Of a DNA stretch of 64,000 nucleotides, positions 41,849-49,442 are shown one piece after another. The stretch is from Streptomyces sp. NBC_01198. Its GTDB lineage: Bacteria > Actinomycetota > Actinomycetes > Streptomycetales > Streptomycetaceae. The stretch's first letter is position 1; every line of letters begins with the position of its first letter. The stretch covers positions 4,161,001 to 4,225,000 of the forward strand of contig NZ_CP108568.1 of assembly GCF_036010485.1 (NCBI RefSeq). Reading direction: 5' to 3'. The notes under the pieces are model-generated. The model did not search any database. It was not told the origin of the DNA and saw nothing but the letters and a program-made list of their open reading frames with translations. Both the position numbers and the translations under genes were made by a program.

Positions 41849-43579
41849 ATGCACGACGACCCTCCGGCGAAGGCCGGTGCGTGGGCACCGGCGGACGCCG
41901 GTGCGTGGGCGTGGAGCGCGCTGCTGGGCGGCACGACCGCCGGCGTCGCCGTGCTGGACACCGACCTGCGCTATGTGTACGTCAACCCGGCGCTGGCCGC
42001 CATGAACGGCGTGGCCGCCGAGGCGCACATCGGGCGGACGATCTCCGAGATCGCCCCGGACGTGGACGTCGGCGTCGGCACCCTGCGCGAGGTGCTGGCG
42101 GACGGCCGCACCCGGGAGATCGTGGCGACCGGGCAGACCCGCGCGGACTCCCCGCACCGGATGCGCGTCTGGCGCGGCACCTACCACCGGCTGGAGGGCC
42201 CGCAGGGCGAGGTGCGCGGCCTGGGCGCGGTGGTCTTCGAGGTCAGCAAGGAGTACGAGGCCCGGGCGGAGCTGGAGCGGACCAGGGAGCGGCTGCAGCT
42301 GCTGGACACGGCGGCGGTGCGGATCGGCCGGACGCTGGAGGTGGACCGCACCTGCCAGGAGCTGTGCGACCTGCTGGTCGAGGTGATCGCCGACGTGGCC
42401 ACCGTGGAGGTGCTGGCGATGCACGGCACCGAGGGCCGCCGCCCGCCGGCCGGCGGGATGCTGCGGATGCGCCGGGCGGCGATGGCGGCGGTGCCCCGGT
42501 TGCGGGAGTCGGTGCAGCAGTTCGGCGTGCCGGGCGAGCACGTCGACTACCAGCCGGGCTCGGCGATCCCGCGCTGCCTGGAGACGGGCAGGCCGATGAC
42601 GTACAACGTGCCCGGCGACGCGGAACTGCGCAGGTCGGCGCCCAATCCGGACCGGGTGGCCGCCTTCCGCGCGGCGGGCATCCACTCGGCTCTGGTGGTG
42701 CCGCTGGCGGCGCGCGGGGAGCAGCTGGGCACGGTGACCCTGATCAGGGCCGGCTCCTCCCCGGTCTTCGGCGAGGAGGACGTCGCGGTGGCGGTGGCGC
42801 TCGCCGACCGCGCCGCGATCAGCATGGACAACGCCCGCCGCTACAGCCGCGAGCACGGCATCGCGGTGGAGCTGCAGCGGGCACTGCTGGCCACGCCCGG
42901 CGCCCCGAACGCGCGGATCGACGTCGCCACCCGCTACCTGCCGGCCGGGGCGACGGACCTGGTCGGCGGCGACTGGTTCGACACCATGGCCCTGCCCTCC
43001 GGGGCCACCCTGCTGGCGATGGGCGACGTGATGGGCCACGGCGTCGAAGCGGCCGTGGAGATGAGCCACTACCGCTCGATGCTGCGGGTGGTCGCGGGCC
43101 ACGCCGACCCGCCGGACCGGATCCTGCGCCGGATGGACACGCTGCTGGCCGCCGCGGGCATCGAGCGGCCCGCGACCTGCCTGCTGGCGCTGGCGGACCC
43201 CCTGCGCGGCGGCATCTGGTTCGCCAACGCCGGCCACCTGCCGCCCGCCATCATCACCCCGGACGGCCGGGTGCGGCTGCTGGACGTACCACCGGGCCCG
43301 CCGCTCGGCGCGGAGCTGCGGGGGCGGTACGAGGCGGTGTACGTACGCTGGCGGGCCGGCGACACCCTGCTGCTGTACACAGACGGCCTGATCGAGCGGC
43401 GCACCGAGGACATCGACGTCTCGCTGGCCAGGCTGGCCGGGCTGGAGCTGCCGCACGCGGCCGGCCCGCTGGAGCCGCTGCTCGCCCGTATCGTGCAGCG
43501 GCTCGCGCCCGCCGTCGCCGAGGACGACGTCGCGCTGCTGGCCGCCCGGGCCCGTCCGCTGTCCGGTGGCCGCTTGTAG
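41849..43579 (+). CDS. PAS-GAF-PP2C (SpoIIE/RsbU-type) serine phosphatase
   Basis: The protein has 576 residues. A PAS domain (about 25-130, AGVAVLDTDLRYVYVNPALAAMNG) is followed by GAF (about 160-325, with LVVPLAARGEQLGTVTLIRAG) and PP2C/SpoIIE (about 350-570). The latter has metal-binding aspartates in VGGDWFDTMALP, AMGDVMGHGVEAA and a terminal VAEDDVALLAAR. Such proteins dephosphorylate anti-anti-sigma factors in partner-switch cascades that release SigB/SigF-type factors. Two such factors lie 8-10 kb away, but a link is only a guess. No kinase or anti-anti-sigma gene is adjacent. Confidence 0.9.
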   Translation: MHDDPPAKAGAWAPADAGAWAWSALLGGTTAGVAVLDTDLRYVYVNPALAAMNGVAAEAHIGRTISEIAPDVDVGVGTLREVLADGRTREIVATGQTRADSPHRMRVWRGTYHRLEGPQGEVRGLGAVVFEVSKEYEARAELERTRERLQLLDTAAVRIGRTLEVDRTCQELCDLLVEVIADVATVEVLAMHGTEGRRPPAGGMLRMRRAAMAAVPRLRESVQQFGVPGEHVDYQPGSAIPRCLETGRPMTYNVPGDAELRRSAPNPDRVAAFRAAGIHSALVVPLAARGEQLGTVTLIRAGSSPVFGEEDVAVAVALADRAAISMDNARRYSREHGIAVELQRALLATPGAPNARIDVATRYLPAGATDLVGGDWFDTMALPSGATLLAMGDVMGHGVEAAVEMSHYRSMLRVVAGHADPPDRILRRMDTLLAAAGIERPATCLLALADPLRGGIWFANAGHLPPAIITPDGRVRLLDVPPGPPLGAELRGRYEAVYVRWRAGDTLLLYTDGLIERRTEDIDVSLARLAGLELPHAAGPLEPLLARIVQRLAPAVAEDDVALLAARARPLSGGRL

Positions 43580-43649
43580 CCTGGACGGAGCGCCGTCGTC
43601 GTACGGGCCCCGCGTCCTGGGGGCCGTACGGGATCGGGAGGAGTGCGGC

Positions 43650-44177
43650 ATGACCGAACGCAAGCCGCCCGGTGTCTCCTTCGAGACCTGGGCCGACAAG
43701 CAGATCCGCGACGCCGAGCGCCGCGGGGAATTCGCGGCACTGCCGGGGGCCGGCAAGCCGCTGCCGTCGCTGGACGCGCCCTATGACGAGATGTGGTGGA
43801 TCCGCCGCAAGATGCAGCAGGAGGGCCTGTCCGCGCTGCCGCCGTCGCTGGTGCTGCGCAAGGAGGCCGAAGACGCCATGGAGGCCGTCGCGCGGGCGGC
43901 CACCGAGGCGCAGGTGCGGCGGATCGTCGGGACGATCAACGACAAGCTGAGGGAGGCGCTGCGGCGCCCGCCCGAGGGCCCGCCGCTGGGCCGCGGGCTC
44001 TTCGACGTCGAGCAGGTCGTCGCGGACTGGCGGGCCGCCAGGGCGGAGGAGGCGGCGGCTGCGGCCGAGGCAGTTGAGGCGGCGGAGGCGGCGGCCCGCG
44101 CCGCGGGGCCCGCCGCGGACGGGGAGCCCGCGCGGGGCGGCTGGGGACGGCTGTTCCGCAGGCGCCGCTCGGCCTGA
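43650..44177 (+). CDS. DUF1992 (DnaJ-homologue subfamily C-like) protein
   Basis: The protein has 175 residues from the ATG at 43650 (GGGAGGAG upstream). It has the DUF1992 signature: SFETWADKQIRDAERRGEFAALPGAGKPL and MWWIRRKMQQEGLSALPPSLVLRKE. A charged Ala/Glu-rich coiled tail follows (about 130-160, EEAAAAAEAVEAAEAAARAA). This family is found near chaperone systems in some bacteria, but no catalytic role is known. Confidence 0.87.
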   Translation: MTERKPPGVSFETWADKQIRDAERRGEFAALPGAGKPLPSLDAPYDEMWWIRRKMQQEGLSALPPSLVLRKEAEDAMEAVARAATEAQVRRIVGTINDKLREALRRPPEGPPLGRGLFDVEQVVADWRAARAEEAAAAAEAVEAAEAAARAAGPAADGEPARGGWGRLFRRRRSA

Positions 44178-44189
44178 TAGGCATGGGCG

Positions 44190-44771
44190 ATGCGCTTCGA
44201 ATCCGTTCCCATGCCGCGGTCCGTCGAGGCCAGGCCGCGTGATGTGCGCGGCTATCCGGTCCCCGCGATCACCCCGTGGGACGGCGACCAGCCGCAGTTC
44301 GCGCTGACCGACTACGAGCGCAGCGCGAAGTGCGCCCGGGGGCGGCTGTGTTCGGTGTGCGACGTGCTGATGCCGCGAGGCCCGGTCTGGCGGGTGGTGG
44401 GCGGACCGGAGAGCACGGCGATCGGCGAGGCGCTGGCCGCCGGGCGGCCGTACCGCAATCTCGCGGCCACCCTGGAAGGCCCGGGTCACCGGGCGTGCAT
44501 GCTCTACGCCTCGATGGTGTGCCCCTACCTGGCCAGGCCCAACGCCCGCCGCGGCACCAGCGCGAACGCCGCGGACGACATGACGGCGCATGTGGTCAGG
44601 GGCGCGGTGCGCGGGTCGATGGGCGCGGTGGTTGGCTTCGCCGACTACGAGTTCGCGGTGACCGCCTCGCAGGTGCTCTTCCGCTTCGTCGACGTCGTGG
44701 AGTTCCTGCCCCACGACGTCGCGGACGCCCACCTCGACGCGCTGCGGACGGAGTTGGCCGACCGCCGTTAG
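44190..44771 (+). CDS. Unknown Cys-rich protein, possible zinc site
   Basis: The protein has 193 residues. A Cys cluster CARGRLCSVCDVLMPRGPVW (about 49-68) and a second group HRACMLYASMVCPYL (about 100-114) give a CxxxxxCxxC plus HxxCx(7)C pattern that suggests metal binding. There is no signal peptide or transmembrane segment. It follows the DUF1992 gene by 12 nt and is probably in its operon. I do not recognise the family; weak database names such as OmpA-like would not be supported by this sequence. Confidence 0.75.
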   Translation: MRFESVPMPRSVEARPRDVRGYPVPAITPWDGDQPQFALTDYERSAKCARGRLCSVCDVLMPRGPVWRVVGGPESTAIGEALAAGRPYRNLAATLEGPGHRACMLYASMVCPYLARPNARRGTSANAADDMTAHVVRGAVRGSMGAVVGFADYEFAVTASQVLFRFVDVVEFLPHDVADAHLDALRTELADRR

Positions 44772-44783
44772 CACGGGGGCAGT

Positions 44784-45833
44784 TCAGCCGCGGTAGGCGG
44801 GCAGGCCCAGGTAACCGGACACCTTGACCGGGGCCTTGGAGCCGTCGGCGGGCAGCGTCACGATGCCGTCCGGGGTGCGGGCGGCGATGGTCTTCCCGTC
44901 GGCGGAGAAGGCCGGCTCGGTGTAGTCGGTGGTCGCGTTCGGGGTGAGGTCGGTGAACTGCGCGGCGTTGTTGCCGGGCGTCTCGCGGAAGAGGTGGTCG
45001 TGGCCGCCCACCGAGCGGACGAAGACGAAGCCCTCGTCCTCGTCCGGCGCGGCCGCGGGCTCGGAGCCCTTGGTGATCGCGGAGCCCTGCTGCCGCAGGT
45101 AGTCGTCGCGGATGTAGACATGGCCGTCGGCGCTGTTGGCGTAGACGGCGCTGCCGTGCGTGCCGCTGCCGCTGGGCCACACATTGCCGGTCTTCGGCAG
45201 CGGCTTGACGTTCTCGCCGGACTCGTTGCCCAGACTCAGCACGGTGGGCCGGGCGTTGTGGCCGGTGGCGGGGACGCCGTAGAGCCGGGACACGCCGTCC
45301 TTGCGGGCGGCGAAGAACAGGTTGTCCTGCTTCGGCTGGTCGTTGGCCGGGTCGGCCTTGCGTACCTGCCAGGTGGGGTGGGACCAGTTCTGGTCACCCG
45401 GATTCTTCGCCACGACTCTGCGGCCGCTGCCGTCCTGCCTGCTCACGACGAGGTCGCCGGCGCCGTCCACGAAGGCCGCGGTGCTGCCGTCGGGCGACCA
45501 GGTCAGGTCGCGCACCGCGGTGCCGAAGTCGACCCGGGTGCCGTTCATCACCACGAAGCGGGTGCCGTCGCTGATGGTCAGGCCGTTGTGCGCGGTGCCG
45601 TTGAGCGGCGGGCCGGACGTCGGCGAGGTGCTGGCGGCGGGCCTGCCCGGCGCTCCCTTGCCGTCGGAGGCGGGGGTGCCGGCGGTGGTGCTGCTCGCCG
45701 ACGGCCCGGGGCCGTCCGCGCCGGCGGCGTCCTCCGGGCCGCAGCCGGTGAGCGCGAAGCCGAGGCCCGCGGTGATCCCGGCGGTGAGGGCGATGGCGGC
45801 GGCGGTGGTACGGCGTCCGGCGCGAGCGGGCAT
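44784..45833 (-). CDS. Secreted lipoprotein with TolB-like WD40/beta-propeller repeats
   Basis: The protein has 349 residues. The signal peptide ends in the lipobox FALTGC (Cys about 31). A 60-residue Ser/Thr/Pro/Gly linker precedes a propeller of TolB-type repeats: LTWSPDGSTAAFVDGAGDLVVSR, WSHPTWQVRK, PAFSADGKTIAARTPDGIVTL. It would sit on the outer face of the membrane. No Tol-Pal system exists in these bacteria, so the repeats probably bind a ligand or protein. It is convergent with the Cys-rich gene. Confidence 0.83.
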   Translation of the reverse strand: MPARAGRRTTAAAIALTAGITAGLGFALTGCGPEDAAGADGPGPSASSTTAGTPASDGKGAPGRPAASTSPTSGPPLNGTAHNGLTISDGTRFVVMNGTRVDFGTAVRDLTWSPDGSTAAFVDGAGDLVVSRQDGSGRRVVAKNPGDQNWSHPTWQVRKADPANDQPKQDNLFFAARKDGVSRLYGVPATGHNARPTVLSLGNESGENVKPLPKTGNVWPSGSGTHGSAVYANSADGHVYIRDDYLRQQGSAITKGSEPAAAPDEDEGFVFVRSVGGHDHLFRETPGNNAAQFTDLTPNATTDYTEPAFSADGKTIAARTPDGIVTLPADGSKAPVKVSGYLGLPAYRG

Positions 45834-46080
45834 GGCGGTTTCCCCCTGGTCAAGCACGACGGTGAGCGCGGCGGCGCGGTCCGCACCTGCCACTCTGGAA
45901 AGCCTGCCCGGCCAACGTCGCCCTCCTGTCAGGCCGTTGTCACGCGCGTGCAACAGCGGCCGGGCGTCCCGGGCGCCGTCGCCGTGTGGCGCCGCAGGGC
46001 CGGGTGCCGTCCCAGGCGGGCCGGCGCTGTGCTGGGGTGACCCGGCGTGCCCTGGTGGCCGGTCACTCGTTGTAAGGATC

Positions 46081-46353
46081 ATGAACGTACGCCGATTCCT
46101 CAGCAAGGCAGCGGCAGGCTCGGTCCTGCTCGCCGCCGCCACGTCCGCGACCGCGGCGGCCCAGGCTGCCGACCTCGGCAGCACCCTCAGCGGTACGGCG
46201 GTGACCGCGCAGGCCGCCGGTGAGCAGGCCACCACGGCGACGCAGGGGGTGCTCGCGCAGTCCGGCGTCGGCCAGAAGGTCTCGGCTGTCAAGAAGGCCG
46301 TCCAGGCCGGCTCGGACGCCGTCAGCGCCGGCAACGAACTCGTGAACCAGTAA
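46081..46353 (+). CDS. Small secreted helical protein (90 aa)
   Basis: A signal peptide of about 29 residues (MNVRRFLSKAAAGSVLLAAA, cut near AQA/ADL) precedes a 60-residue Ala/Thr/Gln/Val-rich mature part without cysteine. TAAGGA 4 nt before the ATG at 46081 supports the start. The segment EQATTATQGVLAQSGVGQKV resembles GQASTATQGVAQSGLAGAV in the gene at 63609, so the two are probably paralogous. Proximity to chaplin genes suggests a surface or developmental role. No named family is recognised. Confidence 0.8.
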   Translation: MNVRRFLSKAAAGSVLLAAATSATAAAQAADLGSTLSGTAVTAQAAGEQATTATQGVLAQSGVGQKVSAVKKAVQAGSDAVSAGNELVNQ

Positions 46354-46369
46354 GGCCCGCCCGCCGCCC

Positions 46370-46400
46370 GCCCCCGCACGACGGCCCGTCGTGCGGGGGC
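46370..46400. terminator. Terminator between convergent secreted-protein and unknown genes
   Basis: A 15-bp stem (GCCCCCGCACGACGG with its complement) starts 17 nt after the stop at 46353 and also ends the minus-strand gene at 46417. Confidence 0.7.
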
Positions 46401-46416
46401 GGCGCACCCGCGCCCG

Positions 46417-46917
46417 TCAGCTGAGCGTGCCCACCGGCACCAGGCAGTGCGCGGCCGTGCCGAGGACGGCCTCGTCCGCCGCGAAGGCCTGCAGCGCGGC
46501 CTCGGTGACCGCCCGGCCGGGTACGGCCTCGGGCCACGGCCGGCTGGCCAGGATGACGTAGACCGTGCCGCGGTCGCGCGCGGCCGTGACCCACTGCTCG
46601 GGCACGGGGCAGGCCACATGCAGATACGGCATCGTCAGGACCGCCTTGCCGCCTTCGACCAGCACCTTCACCGGGGACTTCGGCACCTGGGCCACATCGA
46701 GGACCGCGCCGCCGACCGGCAGCCCCGCCTCCTTCGCGACGATCAGGGCGGCGGCCTCCGAGCCCTCGCGGCCCGCCACGCCGTCACCGAGGGTATAAGC
46801 CATCAGGAATGCCATGTCGCGGCCGTCATCCTGGTGTTCGCCGGCCCACGGGATCACCACGAGGGTGCCCAGGCGGTTCATCAGTGACGTGTCGGACGCG
46901 GTATTGGTCTGGGTCAT
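46417..46917 (-). CDS. Conserved actinobacterial protein, unknown function (DUF5949-like)
   Basis: The protein has 166 residues. The opening LGTLVVIPWAGEHQDDGRDMAFLMAYTLGDG and the strand ILASRPWPEAVPG look like DUF5949 as far as I remember it. There is no signal peptide and only one cysteine pair (HVACPV, AHCLV). It stands alone on the minus strand between two genes for secreted surface-type proteins. Confidence 0.7.
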   Translation of the reverse strand: MTQTNTASDTSLMNRLGTLVVIPWAGEHQDDGRDMAFLMAYTLGDGVAGREGSEAAALIVAKEAGLPVGGAVLDVAQVPKSPVKVLVEGGKAVLTMPYLHVACPVPEQWVTAARDRGTVYVILASRPWPEAVPGRAVTEAALQAFAADEAVLGTAAHCLVPVGTLS

Positions 46918-47011
46918 GCGCCGGACCCTAACGGCCGGAAGTGCCGGACCGCCGCGTATGTCACTCCAACGGGGGAATCCGATACCGAATCACCGGTTCA
47001 GCTCAACTTGC

Positions 47012-47039
47012 GTGACTATTCCTGATCTCCTCCCGTTGC
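47012..47039 (+). promoter_or_regulatory. Candidate BldN-type promoter of the chaplin gene at 47098
   Basis: GTGAC (47012-47016), 17 nt, then CGTTGC (47034-47039), about 60 nt before the ATG. The same geometry is found before the chaplin at 62478 and the polysaccharide operon. BldN promoters are remembered as about GTAAC, 16-17 nt, CGTTG. Confidence 0.45.
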
Positions 47040-47097
47040 GCACTGCGTCAAAGCCGCGGTTCTTTGCGGCTGCTTTTTTCATCTCAGGGAGATCTTG

Positions 47098-47373
47098 ATG
47101 TCGCGTATCGCAAAGGCTGCGGCTGTCACCGCCGCCGCGGGTGCCGTACTGGCCGCGGGTGCCGGGATGGCCGCTGCCGACGCCGGTGCCCAGGGCGCTG
47201 CTGTCGGTTCCCCGGGCGTGCTGTCCGGCAACCTGATCCAGGTCCCGGTCCACGTTCCGGTCAACGTCTGCGGCAACTCCATCAACGTGGTCGGCCTGCT
47301 GAACCCGGCGTTCGGCAACCAGTGCGAGAACAGCTCGGTCACGCACGTCACGGACGACAGCGCGGAGTGGTAA
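47098..47373 (+). CDS. chpG: Short chaplin (ChpG-like), amyloid surface protein
   Basis: The protein has 91 residues. A Sec signal peptide of about 27 (MSRIAKAAAVTAAAGAVLAA) precedes the chaplin domain: GSPGVLSGNLIQVPVHVPVNVCGN, then SINVVGLLNPAFGNQCENSS, with the two conserved cysteines. Chaplins assemble into amyloid fibrils that make aerial hyphae hydrophobic. A tail SVTHVTDDSAEW past the second Cys is longer than usual. I use chpG because melC2-melC1 follow, as in S. coelicolor SCO2699-SCO2701. AGGGAGA upstream supports ATG 47098. A hairpin follows the stop. Confidence 0.9.
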   Translation: MSRIAKAAAVTAAAGAVLAAGAGMAAADAGAQGAAVGSPGVLSGNLIQVPVHVPVNVCGNSINVVGLLNPAFGNQCENSSVTHVTDDSAEW

Positions 47374-47387
47374 ATCCCGCGCCAGCG

Positions 47388-47418
47388 CGGCCTCCCGGCA
47401 CCTGGTGCCGGGAGGCCG
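47388..47418 (+). terminator. Terminator of the chaplin gene
   Basis: CGGCCTCCCGGCAC (47388-47401) pairs with its complement to 47418, with only a short loop; it starts 14 nt past the stop. Confidence 0.8.
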
Positions 47419-47436
47419 TTTCGCGTGCGGGAGCCG

Positions 47437-47722
47437 CTCGTCATTCCTCTTCCTCTGCTGGTCGGTCTTCCTCCTCGCTCCCTTCGCGGGCGACCTCGTG
47501 CCTCGGCCGACCGCTACGGGACCTCGCTCGTCATTCCTCTTCCTCTGCTGGTCGGTCTTCCTCCTCGCTCCCTTCGCGGGCGACCTCGTGCCTCGGCCGA
47601 CCGCTACGGGACCTCGCTCGTCATTCCTCTTCCTCTGCTGGTCGGTCTTCCTCCTCGCTCCCTTCGCGGGCGACCTCGTGCCTCGGCCGACCGCTACGGG
47701 ACCTCGCTCGTCATTCCTCTTC
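47437..47722. repeat. 90-bp tandem repeat, three copies plus a partial, ending in the melC2 stop
   Basis: Anchors TCGTCATTCCTCTTC recur at about 47439, 47529, 47619 and 47709, so the period is exactly 90. Between copies no base change is seen over the full units. The last, partial copy contains the melC2 stop codon and its final Glu codons (47711 onward). The unit keeps an open frame on the plus strand (30 residues per repeat), but no gene support exists there. No spacers are present, so it is not CRISPR. Confidence 0.9.
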
Positions 47723-48580
47723 GTAGGAGTAGAACCGGCGATGATCCTTCATCGCCGCCGGCTTCACGTTGAACGGCGGCATCGGCTCCTGCGCGCTGAC
47801 CACCCGGCCGTGTTCGGGGTCCTTGGCGGCCAGTGGCCTGGACGGCAGGTAGGCCGAGGCGGGGTGGCGGCGCTGCCAGCGCACCCAGATCAGGTCGATG
47901 AAGGCGTGGTGCAGCCAGAAGACCGGGTCGTTCGGTGAGGCGGCGCCGATCATGTGGCCGCCGACCCACTGGTGGACCCGGTTGTGCAGGTAGCCGCCCT
48001 TGGTCTCGCTGACCGTCCAGCCCTCGATCTTGTTGCGGAAGCCCTGCGTGCTGGGCGCGGAGTTCCACGGCGACACGTCGTACGTGGCGATCGCAAGCGC
48101 GCCGTTCAGCTCGGCCTTGGTGGGCAGCGTGATGGGGCGGTCGGGGCGCCCGATGTTGCGGGTCAGGTACTTCTCGCTGGTGACGCCGTAGTTGATCGGC
48201 CAGCCGCCCGCCTCGTACGCGAACGGCCCGGTCATCACCTGCCCGTCGCTGCGCCGCCCGTTGCCGCCCATGAAGTCCGACGCCCATAGCGCGGACGACG
48301 CCTTGTTGTCGGTCGTCCAGTCCCAGTACGGGATGGTGACCCCTGGGTCGATCGTCTGCAGCTCGCGCTCGAAGACCAGCAGGAACTGCCGGTGCCACGG
48401 GAAGAACGTCGGCGCCATGTGCGCCATCCGCAGCCCGCTCTCCCCGTCCGCGGCGAAGTACTCGGCGTGCAGCCGCACGTACTTGTCGTACCTGCCCGCG
48501 CGCTTGAGCTCGACGACCGCCTCGACGAAGCGGGTGCGCTGGCTGCTGGTCAGATTCCTCTGGTTCATGCGGGTGTACAC
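47711..48580 (-). CDS. melC2: Tyrosinase (monophenol monooxygenase), MelC2
   Basis: The protein has 289 residues. Binuclear copper sites: CuA with RLHAEYF, LRMAHMAPTFFPWHRQFLLVFE (three His), CuB with YLHNRVHQWVGGHMIG and DPVFWLHHAFIDLIWVRWQ (three His). It oxidises tyrosine to DOPA and dopaquinone for melanin. It is exported by hitch-hiking with MelC1, so it lacks its own signal. The C-terminus ends in YSYEEE and the stop is part of a 90-bp repeat array. It is co-transcribed with melC1, 14 nt upstream. Confidence 0.93.
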   Translation of the reverse strand: MYTRMNQRNLTSSQRTRFVEAVVELKRAGRYDKYVRLHAEYFAADGESGLRMAHMAPTFFPWHRQFLLVFERELQTIDPGVTIPYWDWTTDNKASSALWASDFMGGNGRRSDGQVMTGPFAYEAGGWPINYGVTSEKYLTRNIGRPDRPITLPTKAELNGALAIATYDVSPWNSAPSTQGFRNKIEGWTVSETKGGYLHNRVHQWVGGHMIGAASPNDPVFWLHHAFIDLIWVRWQRRHPASAYLPSRPLAAKDPEHGRVVSAQEPMPPFNVKPAAMKDHRRFYSYEEE

Positions 48581-48594
48581 CGGTGACGCCCCGA

Positions 48595-49092
48595 TCAGTG
48601 GTGGTGCTCGGTGGTCATGGACAACTCGGCACGCCCGATGACGTCGACCGCTCCCCTGGCGGTGGCCAGCGGCGTCGTGAAGGGCTGGTAGTGGTTGGCC
48701 GCGCTGATCCAGCTGCCGTCCACCCGCCGCATGACCTGCAACGGCATCCCGTCGACCTTGATGGCGACGCCGTCCTCGCCGGGGTCGGGGAAACCCTGGA
48801 TGCGACGACCCCGGTAGACCTCGTCGAAGAGCGCGGGCACGGCCCCCGGCGCGAGCGGCGCCTGCGGCGCTCCGCCGGCCCCGGTGCCCGGCGCGGTGGC
48901 GGCCGCGGTCCCGGGGCCGCCGGGCGCGGCGTCCGTATCCGTCTGACGTGCCGTCATCATGGGCCGCAGCGCCGCCGCGGTCCCCGACACCGCGGCCACC
49001 GCCGTCACGCCCGATCCGATCACCCGTCTGCGGGTCACGGAGGAGCGTCGAGATCTCCCGTGACTTTTCCCCGCGGCATCGGATTCGCCCAT
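48595..49092 (-). CDS. melC1: Tyrosinase co-factor / copper chaperone MelC1
   Basis: The protein has 165 residues from the ATG at 49092. A twin-arginine signal (SVTRRRVIGSGVTAVAAV, about 19-36) carries both proteins through Tat. The domain has LFDEVYRGRRIQGFPDPGEDGVAIKVDGMPLQVMRRVDGSWISAANHYQPFTTP, as in MelC1, and a C-terminal His-rich end (TTEHHH). It delivers copper to MelC2 and makes it secretion-competent. It is the first gene of the mel operon, divergent from a GH26-like gene. Confidence 0.92.
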   Translation of the reverse strand: MGESDAAGKSHGRSRRSSVTRRRVIGSGVTAVAAVSGTAAALRPMMTARQTDTDAAPGGPGTAAATAPGTGAGGAPQAPLAPGAVPALFDEVYRGRRIQGFPDPGEDGVAIKVDGMPLQVMRRVDGSWISAANHYQPFTTPLATARGAVDVIGRAELSMTTEHHH

Positions 49093-49442
49093 GGCCGACT
49101 CCTCTCGTCCGATTCTGACCGGCAGGTGCCGGGCAATCATGCAGCCGTAGGGGTGAGCAACTGCGGATTATCGGTACGCGCTGACCGGAAATTCATCCGC
49201 CCGAGTGATGCCCACATCGGCTTCCTGCCGGTATGGCGCGGCGATATTGACGATACGTCGGAAAACGGCGCCGAGCCGTAGGCCTTCGCACGCACGGCAT
49301 CTGACGGCACGTATGGCCCACGCCGAAGCGCGCATTCATTTCTCATACGTTATGACTGGCCGTGAGGAGGCACGCCTCACCCCCACCCGTGCCAGCGCGT
49401 GTGCGTGTCCCGGCGCCCGCGCCTGACGAGCAAGGAGTGACC
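49093..49442. other. 350-nt divergent promoter region (mel operon and GH26-like gene)
   Basis: No gene is supported. The region is AT-richer than average (ATTATCGGTACG; CATTCATTTCTCATACGTTATG) and probably holds both promoters. AAGGAG before 49443 is the ribosome-binding site of the GH26-like gene. Confidence 0.5.

Noticed and set aside
47405..47938. Plus-strand frame with 30-residue hydrophobic repeats (SSFLFLCWSVFLLAPFAG)
   Set aside because: It looks like a membrane repeat peptide, but it is the translation of the 90-bp DNA repeat and runs antisense into melC2. No start site or ribosome-binding site supports it.
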